64,000 nucleotides of DNA. Source: Candidatus Zixiibacteriota bacterium (GTDB lineage Bacteria; Desulfobacterota; Binatia; UBA9968). Numbering within the stretch: position 1 is the first letter of the stretch; every line of letters begins with the position of its first letter. A program made the translations under genes and the position numbers. Shown here in pieces: positions 43,973-52,515 of this stretch. A model generated the notes under the pieces. It had not been told where the DNA came from. It ran no database searches and saw only the letters and a list, made by a program, of their open reading frames with translations. The DNA is taken from the NCBI GenBank assembly GCA_035574315.1, contig DATLYW010000009.1:33529-97528 (forward strand). Direction: 5' to 3'.

Positions 43973-46900
43973 GTGAAAAGTTTGCAGTCTCTGCAACTGT
44001 CGGGCGACGACCGGCGCGACTTCGAACGGCTGGCTCGCGAAAGTCCGTCTCCCGACCTGGCGGCCAATTACCTTCTCCGCCTCGGCGAAGCGGGCGGCCC
44101 GGAGGCGCTCGAGAAGATTCCCCCCGGGGATCGGCCCGCGCTCGTCCGGCTCCTGGGATCGAGCGCCTATCTCGGGGAAGTCCTGCTTCGCGAGGGGGCG
44201 AGCTGGGCCGAGGTCTTTCTGGGCCGGATCCGAATTGCGCGAAAGACGGTCGCCGACCACCTGGCCGAGCTGGAAAGCCGTTCGGCCGGGGCAGGCTCGT
44301 TCGACGAGTTCTGTGCCGCCCTGCGGCGGCACAAGCAGCGGGAGTATCTCCGCATCGGCGCCCGGGACCTCCTCGCCTCGGTGACGCTGGAGGAGACGGT
44401 GCGGGAGCTGACCGCTCTGGCCGAAGCCGCGCTGGAGGCTTCCTACCGCTTCTGCCGGCGCGAGGTGGAGCGGGATTTCGGCCGGCTTCTCCTGCCCGGC
44501 GCCGACCGCGACAACGGCTTTGTCATCATCGGGATGGGAAAGCTCGGCGGCAGCGAGCTCAACTTCAGCTCCGACATCGACGTCGTCTTTCTCTACGAGA
44601 GCGACGAAGGAGAGAGCGCCGGCGGCGCGAGAGGCCGGGCCGATGCGCGCGGTTTTTTCACGGCTGTCGCCAAGAAGATCGTCCAGGCGATGGGCAACGT
44701 CACCGAAGACGGGTTCGTTTTTCGCGTCGACCTGAGGCTTCGGCCCCTCGGCGTTCACGGCCCTCTGGTGCAATCGGTCGATTCGGCGATGCTCTATTAT
44801 GAGTCGTGGGGGCAATGCTGGGAGCGCTCAGCCTTGATCAAAGCGCGAGCAGTCGCGGGCGACCTCGCTCTGGGCAGGCGCTTCCTCAAGGAGGTGGAAC
44901 CGTTCGTCTATCGTCGCTATCTCGACTACACCACGGTGGAGGAGCTGCGGCATCTCAAGCTTCGCATCGAGAACGAGCTGCTCGACCCGCGGGGCAAGGA
45001 GCGAAACATCAAGCTCGGCTACGGCGGGATTCGAGAGATCGAGTTCTTTGCTCAGGCCCTGCAGCTCGTCAACGGCGGCTACGAGCCCAGGATCCGGGAG
45101 GCTGGCACGCTCGCCGCGCTCGAGCGGCTGGCCGAGCACGGCTTCATCTCGATCGCCGAAAAGGAGAAACTGTCGGCCGCCTACCGTTTCCTGCGCCAGA
45201 CGGAGCACAAGGTGCAGATGGTCCAGGAAGCCCACTCGCACTCGATCCCGGAGGGCGCCAAGGAAGAGGGGGCGCTGGCGCGGCGGCTGGGGTATGTGCG
45301 CAAGGGGGCGCGCAGCGAGCGGGCGCTCTTCTGGCGCGATCATCGGGCGCACACCGCGGCGGTGAGAAGCATTTTCGATCGGCTGTTTTACGGGGCGCAG
45401 AAAGAAATCACCGGCCGGGGGGCCTCGGAGCTCGGGTCGATCTGGAACGATCTCGACCGCCGCGAGGCGATCGTCGGCGCTCTTCGGAACGCCGGCTTTG
45501 CCGACCCCGAGAGGGCTTACGAGAACCTGCTCGCCGTGCGCGACGGCGAAGTCTACGCGCCCCCCAGCCCGCGCCGCCTCAAGGTGATGCGCACCCTGGG
45601 TCCCGCGCTCGTTGCCGAGATCGCGAACTCGAGCTCTCCCGATCGGTCGCTGCTCAACCTCGCCCGGTTCAGCCATCGCATCGGCGGCCGCACCGGATTT
45701 CTCACCTTGCTGGCGGAAAACCCGCCGACCATGCGGCTGCTGATCACGGTGTTCGCCGACAGCCAGTTCCTCACGGATCTTTTCCTGGCGCGCCCGGAGC
45801 TGATCGACGTGCTGATCCGCGTGGACCTGACCCGCCTGGAGAAAAGCAAAGACGAGATGACGGCGGAGCTGCGGGCTGCGGTCGCCGAAGCCGGCGACGT
45901 CGAAGCCAAGCTCAACGCGCTGAGACGCTACAGGACCGAGGAGTTCATCCGGATCGGCCTGCACGATCTCGGCGGGGCGATCGAGCTGGAGCCAGTCATG
46001 GCGCAGCTTTCCGATCTGGCTTCGGCCTGCCTGGAGGTCGCCCTGGAGATGACGCTTGCGGAGGTGGAGGAGCGGTTCGGCTCGATTCCCGGCGGGCGGT
46101 TTGCGATCGTCGGGATGGGAAAGCTCGGGGGCAAGGAGCTTGATTACAATTCGGACCTCGATCTGGTGTTCGTTTATGACGCGCCGGAGGACGCCCGGTC
46201 AGCCGGCGGCCGGCAGGAAAGCCTCAGCGCCCACGAATTCTACGTCCGGGTCGGGCAGAAACTCATCACCTACCTCACCGCAGCGACCGAAGAGGGCATC
46301 GCCTACCGGATCGACATGCAGCTTCGCCCCTCGGGGAAAGCGGGGCCCCTGGTCTGCTCCCTCGACGCGTTTCGCGAGTATCACAGGACCAGCTCCCTTT
46401 TGTGGGAAAGACAGGCGCTGATCAAGGCCCGCTTCGTCGCGGGGGATGCGGCGCTGGGCGCCGCGATCGAGGAGGTTCGGGAAAGTTTCGCCTTCGGCCG
46501 AGGGCTCGGTCCCGACGGAGCGGGAGAGATCCACCATCTGCGCATGCGCATGGAGCGGGAGCTGGCCCGGGAGAACGAGGCGCGCTTCAATCTCAAGAAG
46601 GGCCGCGGCGGCCTGGTGGACATCGAGTTCGTAACGCAAATGCTCCAGCTGGCGCACGGCTACCGCTGCCCCGAAGTGAGGGAAAGGGAAACCTTAAAGG
46701 CCCTGAAGGCGCTTTACCACCGCGGCATCTTGAAGAAACCGGACTACGCGTTGCTCTTCGACGGCTATCTGTTCTTGCGCCGCCTTGACCACCGCTTGCG
46801 CCTCGAACGGGACCAGTCGATCGACAGCTTCGAGCGCGAGCCCGAAAGGCTCCAGAGCATCGCGCGCGCCCTGGGCTACGCGGGCGGCAAGAAGGGTCGG

Positions 46901-47041
46901 CGACGTGGGGGCCTATCGGCTGGCGAGAAGCTGCTGAAAGACTACGAGGTCCGGCGGGAAAGGATCCGTGCCTGCTACGAGCGGTTTTTCGTGGTGAAGG
47001 ACGAGACCTCTCGGAGCGAGGCGGCGGAAACCGCCGGTTAG
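43973..47041 (+). CDS. glnE: Glutamine-synthetase adenylyltransferase/adenylyl-removing enzyme GlnE
   Basis: 1022 residues from a GTG start. Two nucleotidyltransferase domains are present: the first with FVIIGMGKLGGSELNFSSDID (residues about 183-203; shown as GMGKLGG, SDID), the second with FAIVGMGKLGGKELDYNSDLD (about 709-729; GMGKLGG, SDLD). The C-terminal part of each has the helical domain (GYGGIREIEFFAQALQL in the first, KKGRGGLVDIEFVTQMLQL in the second). The enzyme adds or removes AMP on glutamine synthetase in response to PII. It stands alone. Confidence 0.96.
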   Translation: MKSLQSLQLSGDDRRDFERLARESPSPDLAANYLLRLGEAGGPEALEKIPPGDRPALVRLLGSSAYLGEVLLREGASWAEVFLGRIRIARKTVADHLAELESRSAGAGSFDEFCAALRRHKQREYLRIGARDLLASVTLEETVRELTALAEAALEASYRFCRREVERDFGRLLLPGADRDNGFVIIGMGKLGGSELNFSSDIDVVFLYESDEGESAGGARGRADARGFFTAVAKKIVQAMGNVTEDGFVFRVDLRLRPLGVHGPLVQSVDSAMLYYESWGQCWERSALIKARAVAGDLALGRRFLKEVEPFVYRRYLDYTTVEELRHLKLRIENELLDPRGKERNIKLGYGGIREIEFFAQALQLVNGGYEPRIREAGTLAALERLAEHGFISIAEKEKLSAAYRFLRQTEHKVQMVQEAHSHSIPEGAKEEGALARRLGYVRKGARSERALFWRDHRAHTAAVRSIFDRLFYGAQKEITGRGASELGSIWNDLDRREAIVGALRNAGFADPERAYENLLAVRDGEVYAPPSPRRLKVMRTLGPALVAEIANSSSPDRSLLNLARFSHRIGGRTGFLTLLAENPPTMRLLITVFADSQFLTDLFLARPELIDVLIRVDLTRLEKSKDEMTAELRAAVAEAGDVEAKLNALRRYRTEEFIRIGLHDLGGAIELEPVMAQLSDLASACLEVALEMTLAEVEERFGSIPGGRFAIVGMGKLGGKELDYNSDLDLVFVYDAPEDARSAGGRQESLSAHEFYVRVGQKLITYLTAATEEGIAYRIDMQLRPSGKAGPLVCSLDAFREYHRTSSLLWERQALIKARFVAGDAALGAAIEEVRESFAFGRGLGPDGAGEIHHLRMRMERELARENEARFNLKKGRGGLVDIEFVTQMLQLAHGYRCPEVRERETLKALKALYHRGILKKPDYALLFDGYLFLRRLDHRLRLERDQSIDSFEREPERLQSIARALGYAGGKKGRRRGGLSAGEKLLKDYEVRRERIRACYERFFVVKDETSRSEAAETAG

Positions 47042-47045
47042 AAAA

Positions 47046-47056
47046 TGGGAACCGGA
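47046..47056 (+). repeat. Short dispersed intergenic repeat, degenerate copy
   Basis: GGGAACCGGAAG directly after the glnE stop resembles the GGGAACCGGAAAC core of copies A and B. Only about 11 bases match, so it could be chance. Confidence 0.3.
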
Positions 47057-47124
47057 AGTTAGCGGGTAACCCTGGCCGGAGAACGGTTCTTTGGAGAGGG
47101 AGGTGGAATTTTAAAATATTTTTA

Positions 47125-47153
47125 TTGACAGTAGCACAGATTTTGGATATGTT
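47125..47153 (+). promoter_or_regulatory. Sigma-70 promoter of the small secreted protein gene
   Basis: Perfect TTGACA (47125-47130), a 17-bp spacer and TATGTT (47148-47153; TAT and the last T match). Transcription would start near 47160, at the ATG at 47161, leaving no leader. Confidence 0.65.
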
Positions 47154-47160
47154 CGGCCCC

Positions 47161-47580
47161 ATGAAAACACAATTATTTAAGGGCCTTGCCCTGGGATTGG
47201 TTGTTGTCTTCCTGGCCGCCTCGCCGCTTTACGCGCAGACAGCGGACAGCACAGCGACGCAGGAGCCTGCGGAAACCGCCCTGCAAAACGAGGCCGGTTA
47301 CGGGATCGGGTCGGTGCTGGCGAACGTCTTTTACATGCCGGCCAAGATCACTTATGCCGGTTTGGGTTTGCTCACCGGCGGGCTGGGCTACGTGCTGAGC
47401 GGCGGCCGCACTGACGTGGCGAACAACATCATCTATCCGGCCGTCGGCGGTCACTACGTGGTCACTCCGAGCCACCTCAAGGGGACCGAGCCGATCTATT
47501 TCGTCGGCGCCCCGGCGCCAGCACCGGAGCCCGAGCGCGCGGCTCAATCATCCGCGGCGCCAGCGAGCGTCACGCGCTAG
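47161..47580 (+). CDS. Small secreted protein of unknown function
   Basis: 139 residues from the ATG at 47161 (signal peptide LFKGLALGLVVVFLAASPLYAQ). A mildly hydrophobic part (YGIGSVLANVFYMPAKITYA, then GLGLLTGGLGYVLSGG) and a conserved-looking GGHYVVTPSHLKG follow. No Shine-Dalgarno sequence precedes the ATG, and the promoter -10 box lies only 8 bp upstream, so the mRNA may be leaderless. Family not recognised. Its stop overlaps the stop of the converging lpxA gene by 4 bp. Confidence 0.7.
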   Translation: MKTQLFKGLALGLVVVFLAASPLYAQTADSTATQEPAETALQNEAGYGIGSVLANVFYMPAKITYAGLGLLTGGLGYVLSGGRTDVANNIIYPAVGGHYVVTPSHLKGTEPIYFVGAPAPAPEPERAAQSSAAPASVTR

Positions 47581-48350
47581 GCGCCAGTACAGACGCCTCG
47601 CTTCGACGACTTTATAAAGTCGAGGAGGGTCGCCACGTCGGTGTCGGCCCTTCCACTCTCTTCTATTTCCCTGATCGCCAGGGAAAGATTCCGGCCTTTT
47701 CGAAACAGGATTCGGAATGCTTCCCGGATAGCCCGGATCCGCCGTTCGTCGAATCCTGCCCGCCTCAGGCCCACCACGTTCACACCCCGAACCGTGTGTT
47801 GCCAGTCGATAATCGCAAAGGGGGGCACGTCGCGGCTTGTGCCGCTGAGCCCCCGCATCAGGGCGTAGGCGCCGATCCTGACGAACTGGTGCACCACGCA
47901 GTTGCCCGAAATAAAGACGTTGTTTCCCACCTCCACGTGGCCGCCCAGCAGGGCCCCGTTCGCCATCACGATGTGATCGCCGAGCCGGCAATTGTGGCCG
48001 ACATGCGAGGCGGCCATCAGAAAGTTGTCGTCGCCTATGACGGTGGCGGAGTCCGGCGCGGTTCCTCGGTGAATCTGGACGCACTCGCGAAAGACATTGC
48101 GATCGCCCACCTTCAGGTACGTGCGATCCCCCCGGTAAGATTTGTCTTGCGGAGGGCAGCCCAGCACCGCGCCCGGGTAGATCTCGTTGTCGCGCCCGAT
48201 TTCCGTCCAGCCCGTAACGTAGGCATGCGCCATGATCCGGGTGCCGCTTCCGATCCTGACCGCTCCTTCGATGACGGCATAGGGACCGATTTCGACGCCG
48301 GGCTCGATCTCTGCCCTGGGGTCGATCACGGCGGTGGGGTGGATGCTCAT
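47577..48350 (-). CDS. lpxA: UDP-N-acetylglucosamine acyltransferase
   Basis: 257 residues from MSIHPTAVIDP (48350). A GTG at 48440 overlapping the yacG stop (GTGA) would add 30 residues and is a possible alternative. The left-handed beta-helix hexapeptides are clear: AVIDPRAEIEPGVEIGPYAVI, then SHVGHNCRLGDHIVMANGALLGGHVEVGN and VVHQFVRIGAYALMRGLSG, with the catalytic His in HxxH/GHN. It adds the first acyl chain to UDP-GlcNAc in lipid A synthesis. It stands apart from other lpx or fab genes. Confidence 0.9.
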   Translation of the reverse strand: MSIHPTAVIDPRAEIEPGVEIGPYAVIEGAVRIGSGTRIMAHAYVTGWTEIGRDNEIYPGAVLGCPPQDKSYRGDRTYLKVGDRNVFRECVQIHRGTAPDSATVIGDDNFLMAASHVGHNCRLGDHIVMANGALLGGHVEVGNNVFISGNCVVHQFVRIGAYALMRGLSGTSRDVPPFAIIDWQHTVRGVNVVGLRRAGFDERRIRAIREAFRILFRKGRNLSLAIREIEESGRADTDVATLLDFIKSSKRGVCTGA

Positions 48351-48436
48351 CGTGGTTGGTTGCGTGGGCCGGCCCCGACTGTTCTGCGGATAGTGATCCG
48401 GCCCGGTGTACGGGCCGTCAGCTTCCCGGCCGATCT

Positions 48437-48634
48437 TCACCTGTCATGAGGCTCATCGTCGTTTTCATCGGCGTCCGCGGGTACGTCCAGCCTGTCGCCG
48501 GGAATGCGGTGGCGTTCCTCGATCCAGGCGCCGAGGTCGATCAGCCGGCAGCGTTCCGAGCAGAAAGGACGGTAAGGGTTGTTTTGCCAGGGGGTTTCGG
48601 CGCGACAGGTGGGACACTTGACGGTCTGGGGCAT
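48437..48634 (-). CDS. yacG: Zinc-binding DNA gyrase inhibitor YacG
   Basis: 65 residues. Four zinc cysteines: C7 and C10 in KCPTC, C25 and C29 in FCSERC; the pattern CPxC...CSxRC followed by [10 protein letters not shown] is the YacG signature. In E. coli the protein binds GyrB and reduces gyrase activity. It starts 4 bp after the end of the Pht5-like gene and the lpxA gene follows, so the three are likely one transcript. Confidence 0.9.
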   Translation of the reverse strand: MPQTVKCPTCRAETPWQNNPYRPFCSERCRLIDLGAWIEERHRIPGDRLDVPADADENDDEPHDR

Positions 48635-48638
48635 GGAA

Positions 48639-49616
48639 TCAGGAACTCAGCGCCGCCGGAGCGAACAGATCCTCGACGCGCAGCCGTCTCGCCATCAAGC
48701 CCTGGTCCAGCGAATACTCGATGAACCGCTCGAGATTGGCACGGTTCTTGGCGACACCGTTGGGCCAGGGATCCTCACCGAAGACACTACGCTCCTCTTC
48801 GTACAGATGGCGGCCCCAGACGAAACGAGACCAGTTGGGGTCGTCGTAGTACCGCCTGCACGCCTCTTTTGCGCGCTCGAAGGCTTCCATCGTGCTCGGC
48901 ACCAGCTCCGGGGCACGCGCCAGCACCTCGTCCTTGAAGGCCACGACGTGCATGATTGGATAGTAGCCGTTTTTCCGGAAGTATTGAAGTTCCTCCCGTT
49001 TCGGATCGGCGAACAGGCGCTGTATTTTCGGCGATCCGCGAAGCGCCTCCTGCGGCGGATGCGGCATCATCAGGGCGTCGATCTCGCCGGATTCAAGCAT
49101 GGGGCCGAGCTTTTTCCCCGGGCTTACCAGCTCGATGCTCGCCCCTTCCGGAGGGGTGAACGGAACCGCCTCTTCCTTGGCGACCACCCAAAGCATGCTA
49201 CGCCAGGGGACCCCATATTCGGCCTGGAGATCCCCCTTCGCCAGCACGGAGAGCGTGGTCTGAAAGGTGCTGAGCCCGACTCGTTTACCGACCAGATCCC
49301 GCGGCGAACGAATTCCGGCGCCGGTATTGACCCACATCTGCGACAGGCTGAAAAGCCTTCGCGGGAACACGGGAATGGCCGTAAACGGCATGTTGCGGCT
49401 TCGCGCCATCAGGTACGACGAGAGCGACAGCTCGCAAATGTCGAACTCGCCTTTTTGAAGCATCCGCTCGTGGCGGTCGCGGCCGTGCCTGAGCGCTTCG
49501 GACTGCCCGACCTCCAGGACCGTCACGTCCGCGCCTTCGATCCGCACCGAGCCGTCGAAAAACGGAACGTGGCGGTCGTAATGCGAGAGCGCCATCGTCA
49601 GCTTCGAGTTCGCCAT
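48639..49616 (-). CDS. Second 4,5-dihydroxyphthalate-decarboxylase-like (Pht5-type) protein
   Basis: 325 residues with GAGGAG 6 nt before the ATG. Same family as the gene at 42437: [57 protein letters not shown] and a [15 protein letters not shown]. Like its relative it has no signal peptide. It is the first gene of a three-gene minus-strand run with yacG and lpxA. Enzyme or binding protein is not settled. Confidence 0.82.
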   Translation of the reverse strand: MANSKLTMALSHYDRHVPFFDGSVRIEGADVTVLEVGQSEALRHGRDRHERMLQKGEFDICELSLSSYLMARSRNMPFTAIPVFPRRLFSLSQMWVNTGAGIRSPRDLVGKRVGLSTFQTTLSVLAKGDLQAEYGVPWRSMLWVVAKEEAVPFTPPEGASIELVSPGKKLGPMLESGEIDALMMPHPPQEALRGSPKIQRLFADPKREELQYFRKNGYYPIMHVVAFKDEVLARAPELVPSTMEAFERAKEACRRYYDDPNWSRFVWGRHLYEEERSVFGEDPWPNGVAKNRANLERFIEYSLDQGLMARRLRVEDLFAPAALSS

Positions 49617-49749
49617 GGGCAGCTCCTCGGGTTGTTACCGACCTTGCTTACTGCATTTTTGCAAAACTTGCCACTCTTCGCGGGAACACCCGGGCCCTGA
49701 ACCAAGGCTTCATCCTTACCTTGACGGCCGTGACGGTCCCGGCCGGAGC

Positions 49750-50271
49750 CTAGTCTGTTCCGGAAAGGTGGTCGGCGGGTTGTGGCGGGGATGGGCGGTA
49801 TCTTTGCCACTTCGGGTGACGAAGCTGCAGGTAGCCGGCCATTCCGGCGGCCGCGAGGAGGTTTCCGGCGACAACCGTCAGCCAGGCCACACCGTCGAAA
49901 AGCAGCTTCGCAAAAACAAAGGCCGTGGCGACGAACCCGAAGTGCAGCGCCGCAAAGAGCAGCAGAACCGACAACCAGAGATTCGGGTTCTTGTCGGCCA
50001 GCAAGACAAACGCGGCGATCTCACCGAGGACGACGAAGGCCAGCGCATGGAAGCAGAGGTAGGCGAGCAGGAGCTCCAGCGAAAACTGCGCCGGCTCGAT
50101 GGAACCGTCTGGGGACAACCCGAGAAAAAACACGGTCCCCAGAACGGTGGGCGCATAAAACGGGAGACCACGAGCGGTTTCCAAAAGCAGTGACCACAAG
50201 GCCGTAATCGCGGCCCCGATCGCTCCGGCGGCAAGACCGTTCAGCCACACCGCCATCGAACGATTCTTCAT
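49750..50271 (-). CDS. Membrane protein of unknown function
   Basis: 173 residues from the ATG at 50271 (MKNRSMAVWLNGLAAGAIG). Four hydrophobic stretches, among them AAGAIGAAITALWSLLLE, LELLLAYLCFHALAFVVLGEIAAFVLL and ALHFGFVATAFVFAKLLF. The soluble end is Pro/Arg-rich. Four membrane helices are likely. Family not recognised. It opens the stress region on the minus strand. Confidence 0.65.
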   Translation of the reverse strand: MKNRSMAVWLNGLAAGAIGAAITALWSLLLETARGLPFYAPTVLGTVFFLGLSPDGSIEPAQFSLELLLAYLCFHALAFVVLGEIAAFVLLADKNPNLWLSVLLLFAALHFGFVATAFVFAKLLFDGVAWLTVVAGNLLAAAGMAGYLQLRHPKWQRYRPSPPQPADHLSGTD

Positions 50272-50573
50272 GTCCGTCCCTTTCGCGCTTCCGGCGCCGG
50301 ACGACAAGCGAGAAGGGAGGCCGAAACCGCCGACCCGCAGCCAGAGAAATCGGCGCAGCCTCTGTCTCGCCGTCGATTCGAGGTCGCACGGCCCTCCGCC
50401 AGCTCGGTTTCAGGCCGTTAGGGGTGAGGTCGATGATGGGGAATTGCCAAGCCGACAGGAGGGGTCCGTCAGAAATATCTTGCCTATTTGACCGCGAAAT
50501 CGAGCGGGGCGCAACACCATGGAGCCCGGGGGGGGAGCGTGGCGGGGTCCTGCGGCCCGCGTCAAGGACCGCC
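50272..50573. other. Intergenic, no gene supported
   Basis: About 300 bases between two minus-strand genes. I see no reading frame with coding character and no clear terminator. Promoter elements for the membrane protein at 50271 may lie here but none was convincing. Confidence 0.5.
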
Positions 50574-50984
50574 TCAAAAAGCGCTCGGCTGGAGGTAAAT
50601 GTCTCCGCTCTGGCCACTGGCTATGCGCAGGATTTTTTGCCGCTCCGCAGCAACAACGACCGCCGTTTCGGCAACGCCTCCGCCGCAGATGCCGTTCGGC
50701 ACGACCCCGACGACGTGCTCGCCGTAGGGCACGAAAAGCTCGATTTTTTCCGACGGCGCGAGATCAGCGACCGGAACGGCGTCGAGGAAGACCCGGACGG
50801 TGCAGGCCGACCCCATAAAGCCGCTGTCGCGCTTGATGACCAGGCTTCCCGTGTACTGAGCCTGCGACAACCATTGGGGCGCGAGAATCCGTGAAGGGGG
50901 TACCACGGCGGCTTGTTGGATCGTGACCGGGCGGGTGGCGCAGGCGAGCACCTGCAGGGCAAGCGACATGATGAGCAACCGCAT
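50574..50984 (-). CDS. Small lipoprotein of unknown function
   Basis: 136 residues with a strong AAGGAGGA ribosome site. The signal peptide ends in a lipobox (LQVLAC). The rest is beta-rich: SLVIKRDSGFMGSACTVRVFLDAVPVADLAPSEKIELFVPYGEHVVGV, shown as TVRVFLDAVPVADL and KIELFVPYGEHVVGV; these stretches are characteristic of small DUF2846-like lipoproteins, but I could not confirm the family by eye. Confidence 0.7.
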   Translation of the reverse strand: MRLLIMSLALQVLACATRPVTIQQAAVVPPSRILAPQWLSQAQYTGSLVIKRDSGFMGSACTVRVFLDAVPVADLAPSEKIELFVPYGEHVVGVVPNGICGGGVAETAVVVAAERQKILRIASGQSGDIYLQPSAF

Positions 50985-51194
50985 AATACGTCCTCCTTGC
51001 AGGGCCTCCGGCGGCCGTGGAGCATCGGCTGCCGAATTTTACGCGCTCCCCGGCTTCCCTTTCAACGGATTCAGAGCCCGGTCTTCGTTGCGCGAGACCC
51101 CTCGCCGCTCGCGAGGCTACGGCGGACTCCGAGGTGAAAACGGAGGGACGCGGCAGAGCTAAAAGGACAGGGCGGGTTTAAGCTTGAAGAGCGC

Positions 51195-51407
51195 TCAGGC
51201 GGCTTTTCGCTGAGCGTGAGACCACTCTTCCGCGATGTGTTCGCGGTCGAGGTACAGTGCGATCGCCGAGCTGAGGACAAAAACTGCGCCCGCGGCGACG
51301 GCATTCCAATAAGCCTGGAACACGTCCGTGAACGCCAGAACGTATGGAGAAACAATCAACCAAACTCCGACGATCAGATGAAAAGCAAACCAGTACAGGT
51401 TCCTCAT
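51195..51407 (-). CDS. SPW-repeat membrane protein
   Basis: 70 residues from the ATG at 51407, with AGGAGG 8 nt upstream. The two membrane helices are FHLIVGVWLIVSPYVLAF, containing the SPY/SPW-type motif (G-x-W-L-x-x-S-P), and FQAYWNAVAAGAVFVLSSAIALYL. This matches the PF03779 'SPW repeat' type. Unknown role; common in stress-type gene sets. Confidence 0.75.
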   Translation of the reverse strand: MRNLYWFAFHLIVGVWLIVSPYVLAFTDVFQAYWNAVAAGAVFVLSSAIALYLDREHIAEEWSHAQRKAA

Positions 51408-51518
51408 AGGCCTCACCTCCTTTCTTCAGGTCGTCAGCTTACGGTTTAGCTCTTGCCGCCTCCGCCTTGAGATCGCGCCAGCCCTGCTACCTCGATCACA
51501 GCCGGGCCGGCGAGAAAA

Positions 51519-51541
51519 CAAACCCCCTCGTCGGGGGTTTG
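51519..51541 (-). terminator. Intrinsic terminator of the hsp20 gene
   Basis: CAAACCCCC (51519-51527) pairs with GGGGGTTTG (51533-51541) around a 5-nt loop. On the minus strand the stem is followed by a T-rich run (TTTTCTC). It lies 43 bp beyond the hsp20 stop. Confidence 0.75.
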
Positions 51542-51584
51542 CACGTCTGCGAAAGACGCGCCCAAGCGGTTCAGCAAAGCGCGC

Positions 51585-52061
51585 TTAAGCCGCTTTGAGC
51601 TGCTTCACCTCGCCGCCGGCAATCTCGATCGGCACTTTCTTCGCCACCGCTCCTGCCGGAAGAGGAATCGAGATTTCGAGCACGCCGTGCTCGTATTTCG
51701 CGGCGATCTTGTCCCGATCAACACCCTCCGGCAAAGAGAGGGTACGCTCGAACTTGCCGTAAGAGGCCTCGGTGTAGCGATAGCCTGCCCGATCCACCTC
51801 TTTGCTCGCTTTCCTCTCACCACGAACGGTCAGACGATTCTCCAGGACGGAAACCTCCATGTCTTTGGGATCGACGCCCGGGAGATCCACCCGGATAACG
51901 TACTGACCATCCTTCGTGAAGGACTCTACTGCGGGCATCCATGCGGCAAGCGACGAGATACCTCCCCGATCAAAAGAGAACAAGCGGTCGAAGAGCTCGT
52001 CGATATCCCGATGCCAGCTCGCGAGTTCCCGAAACGGATCCCATCGAATCAGTGCCGTCAT
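51585..52061 (-). CDS. Hsp20/alpha-crystallin small heat-shock protein
   Basis: 158 residues from the ATG at 52061, with AGGAGG 8 nt upstream. The N-terminal part RWDPFRELASWHRDIDELFDRLF is typical of class A bacterial small heat-shock proteins, and the alpha-crystallin domain has the VDLPGVDPKDMEVSVLENRLTVRGER stretch and SLPEGVDRDKIAAKYEHGVLEISIPL (only short pieces named here). A C-terminal IPIEIA-type anchor motif is near the end. It is a holdase chaperone. A promoter (TTGACA-16-TAAATT) and terminator are seen. Confidence 0.95.
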   Translation of the reverse strand: MTALIRWDPFRELASWHRDIDELFDRLFSFDRGGISSLAAWMPAVESFTKDGQYVIRVDLPGVDPKDMEVSVLENRLTVRGERKASKEVDRAGYRYTEASYGKFERTLSLPEGVDRDKIAAKYEHGVLEISIPLPAGAVAKKVPIEIAGGEVKQLKAA

Positions 52062-52097
52062 ACCGCCCACCTCCTCTCCTCAAAATTTTCCGCCTGA

Positions 52098-52125
52098 AAT
52101 TTAAGCACCCGGCAAGCACTGTCAA
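52098..52125 (-). promoter_or_regulatory. Promoter of hsp20
   Basis: On the minus strand TTGACA (52120-52125, within CTTGACA) is followed after 16 bp by TAAATT (52098-52103). The start would be near 52091, about 30 nt before the ATG. The CTTGAxA start is compatible with either sigma-70 or a heat-shock sigma; the exact factor cannot be decided. Confidence 0.6.
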
Positions 52126-52198
52126 GAGCCTGGGCGCGCCGTCGTAACGGCGGCCAGGCTCAAAGGGTGCACATCAAAGATGCGCCACGGCCGTGGCG

Positions 52199-52360
52199 TT
52201 ATGCCGCCGAAGGGGAGCCCCTGCCGCGCCTGCCGAATGGGGGCATCCACATGATGACCCCCGCCAGGACGCTGATTGTCAATATCACCAGCACAATAGC
52301 CGAAACAGCGATCAACACCCCGGCCGCGACAACAAAGAAAAGCCAGACCAAGGAATTCAC
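52199..52360 (-). CDS. Possible 53-residue membrane protein
   Basis: From a GTG at 52360 the minus strand encodes VNSLVWLFFVVAAGVL followed by a long hydrophobic stretch (IVLVILTISVLAGVIMW) and a basic end with RRGRG. A single or double membrane helix is clear, but there is no good ribosome site. It lies upstream of hsp20 on the same strand. Small membrane proteins like this are common in stress clusters; it could also be chance. Confidence 0.4.
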   Translation of the reverse strand: MNSLVWLFFVVAAGVLIAVSAIVLVILTISVLAGVIMWMPPFGRRGRGSPSAA

Positions 52361-52515
52361 GAAAAACGAGTAATCATGGCCGTCGAAGCGGTCAAGCGGG
52401 AGCCGCTTGACGGGGCGGTTTTGGGCATTAAATTGTCGGCACCGAAAGAAATTTTTCCAGGGCGACTCGATCCGGCGTCTGGATCGGCAGGCCGGTATCG
52501 AGGGAGTCGTGAAGC

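Noticed and set aside
52167..52373. 68-codon plus-strand frame upstream of psiE
   Set aside because: No ribosome site or domain; the minus-strand frame at the same place has a far clearer membrane helix.
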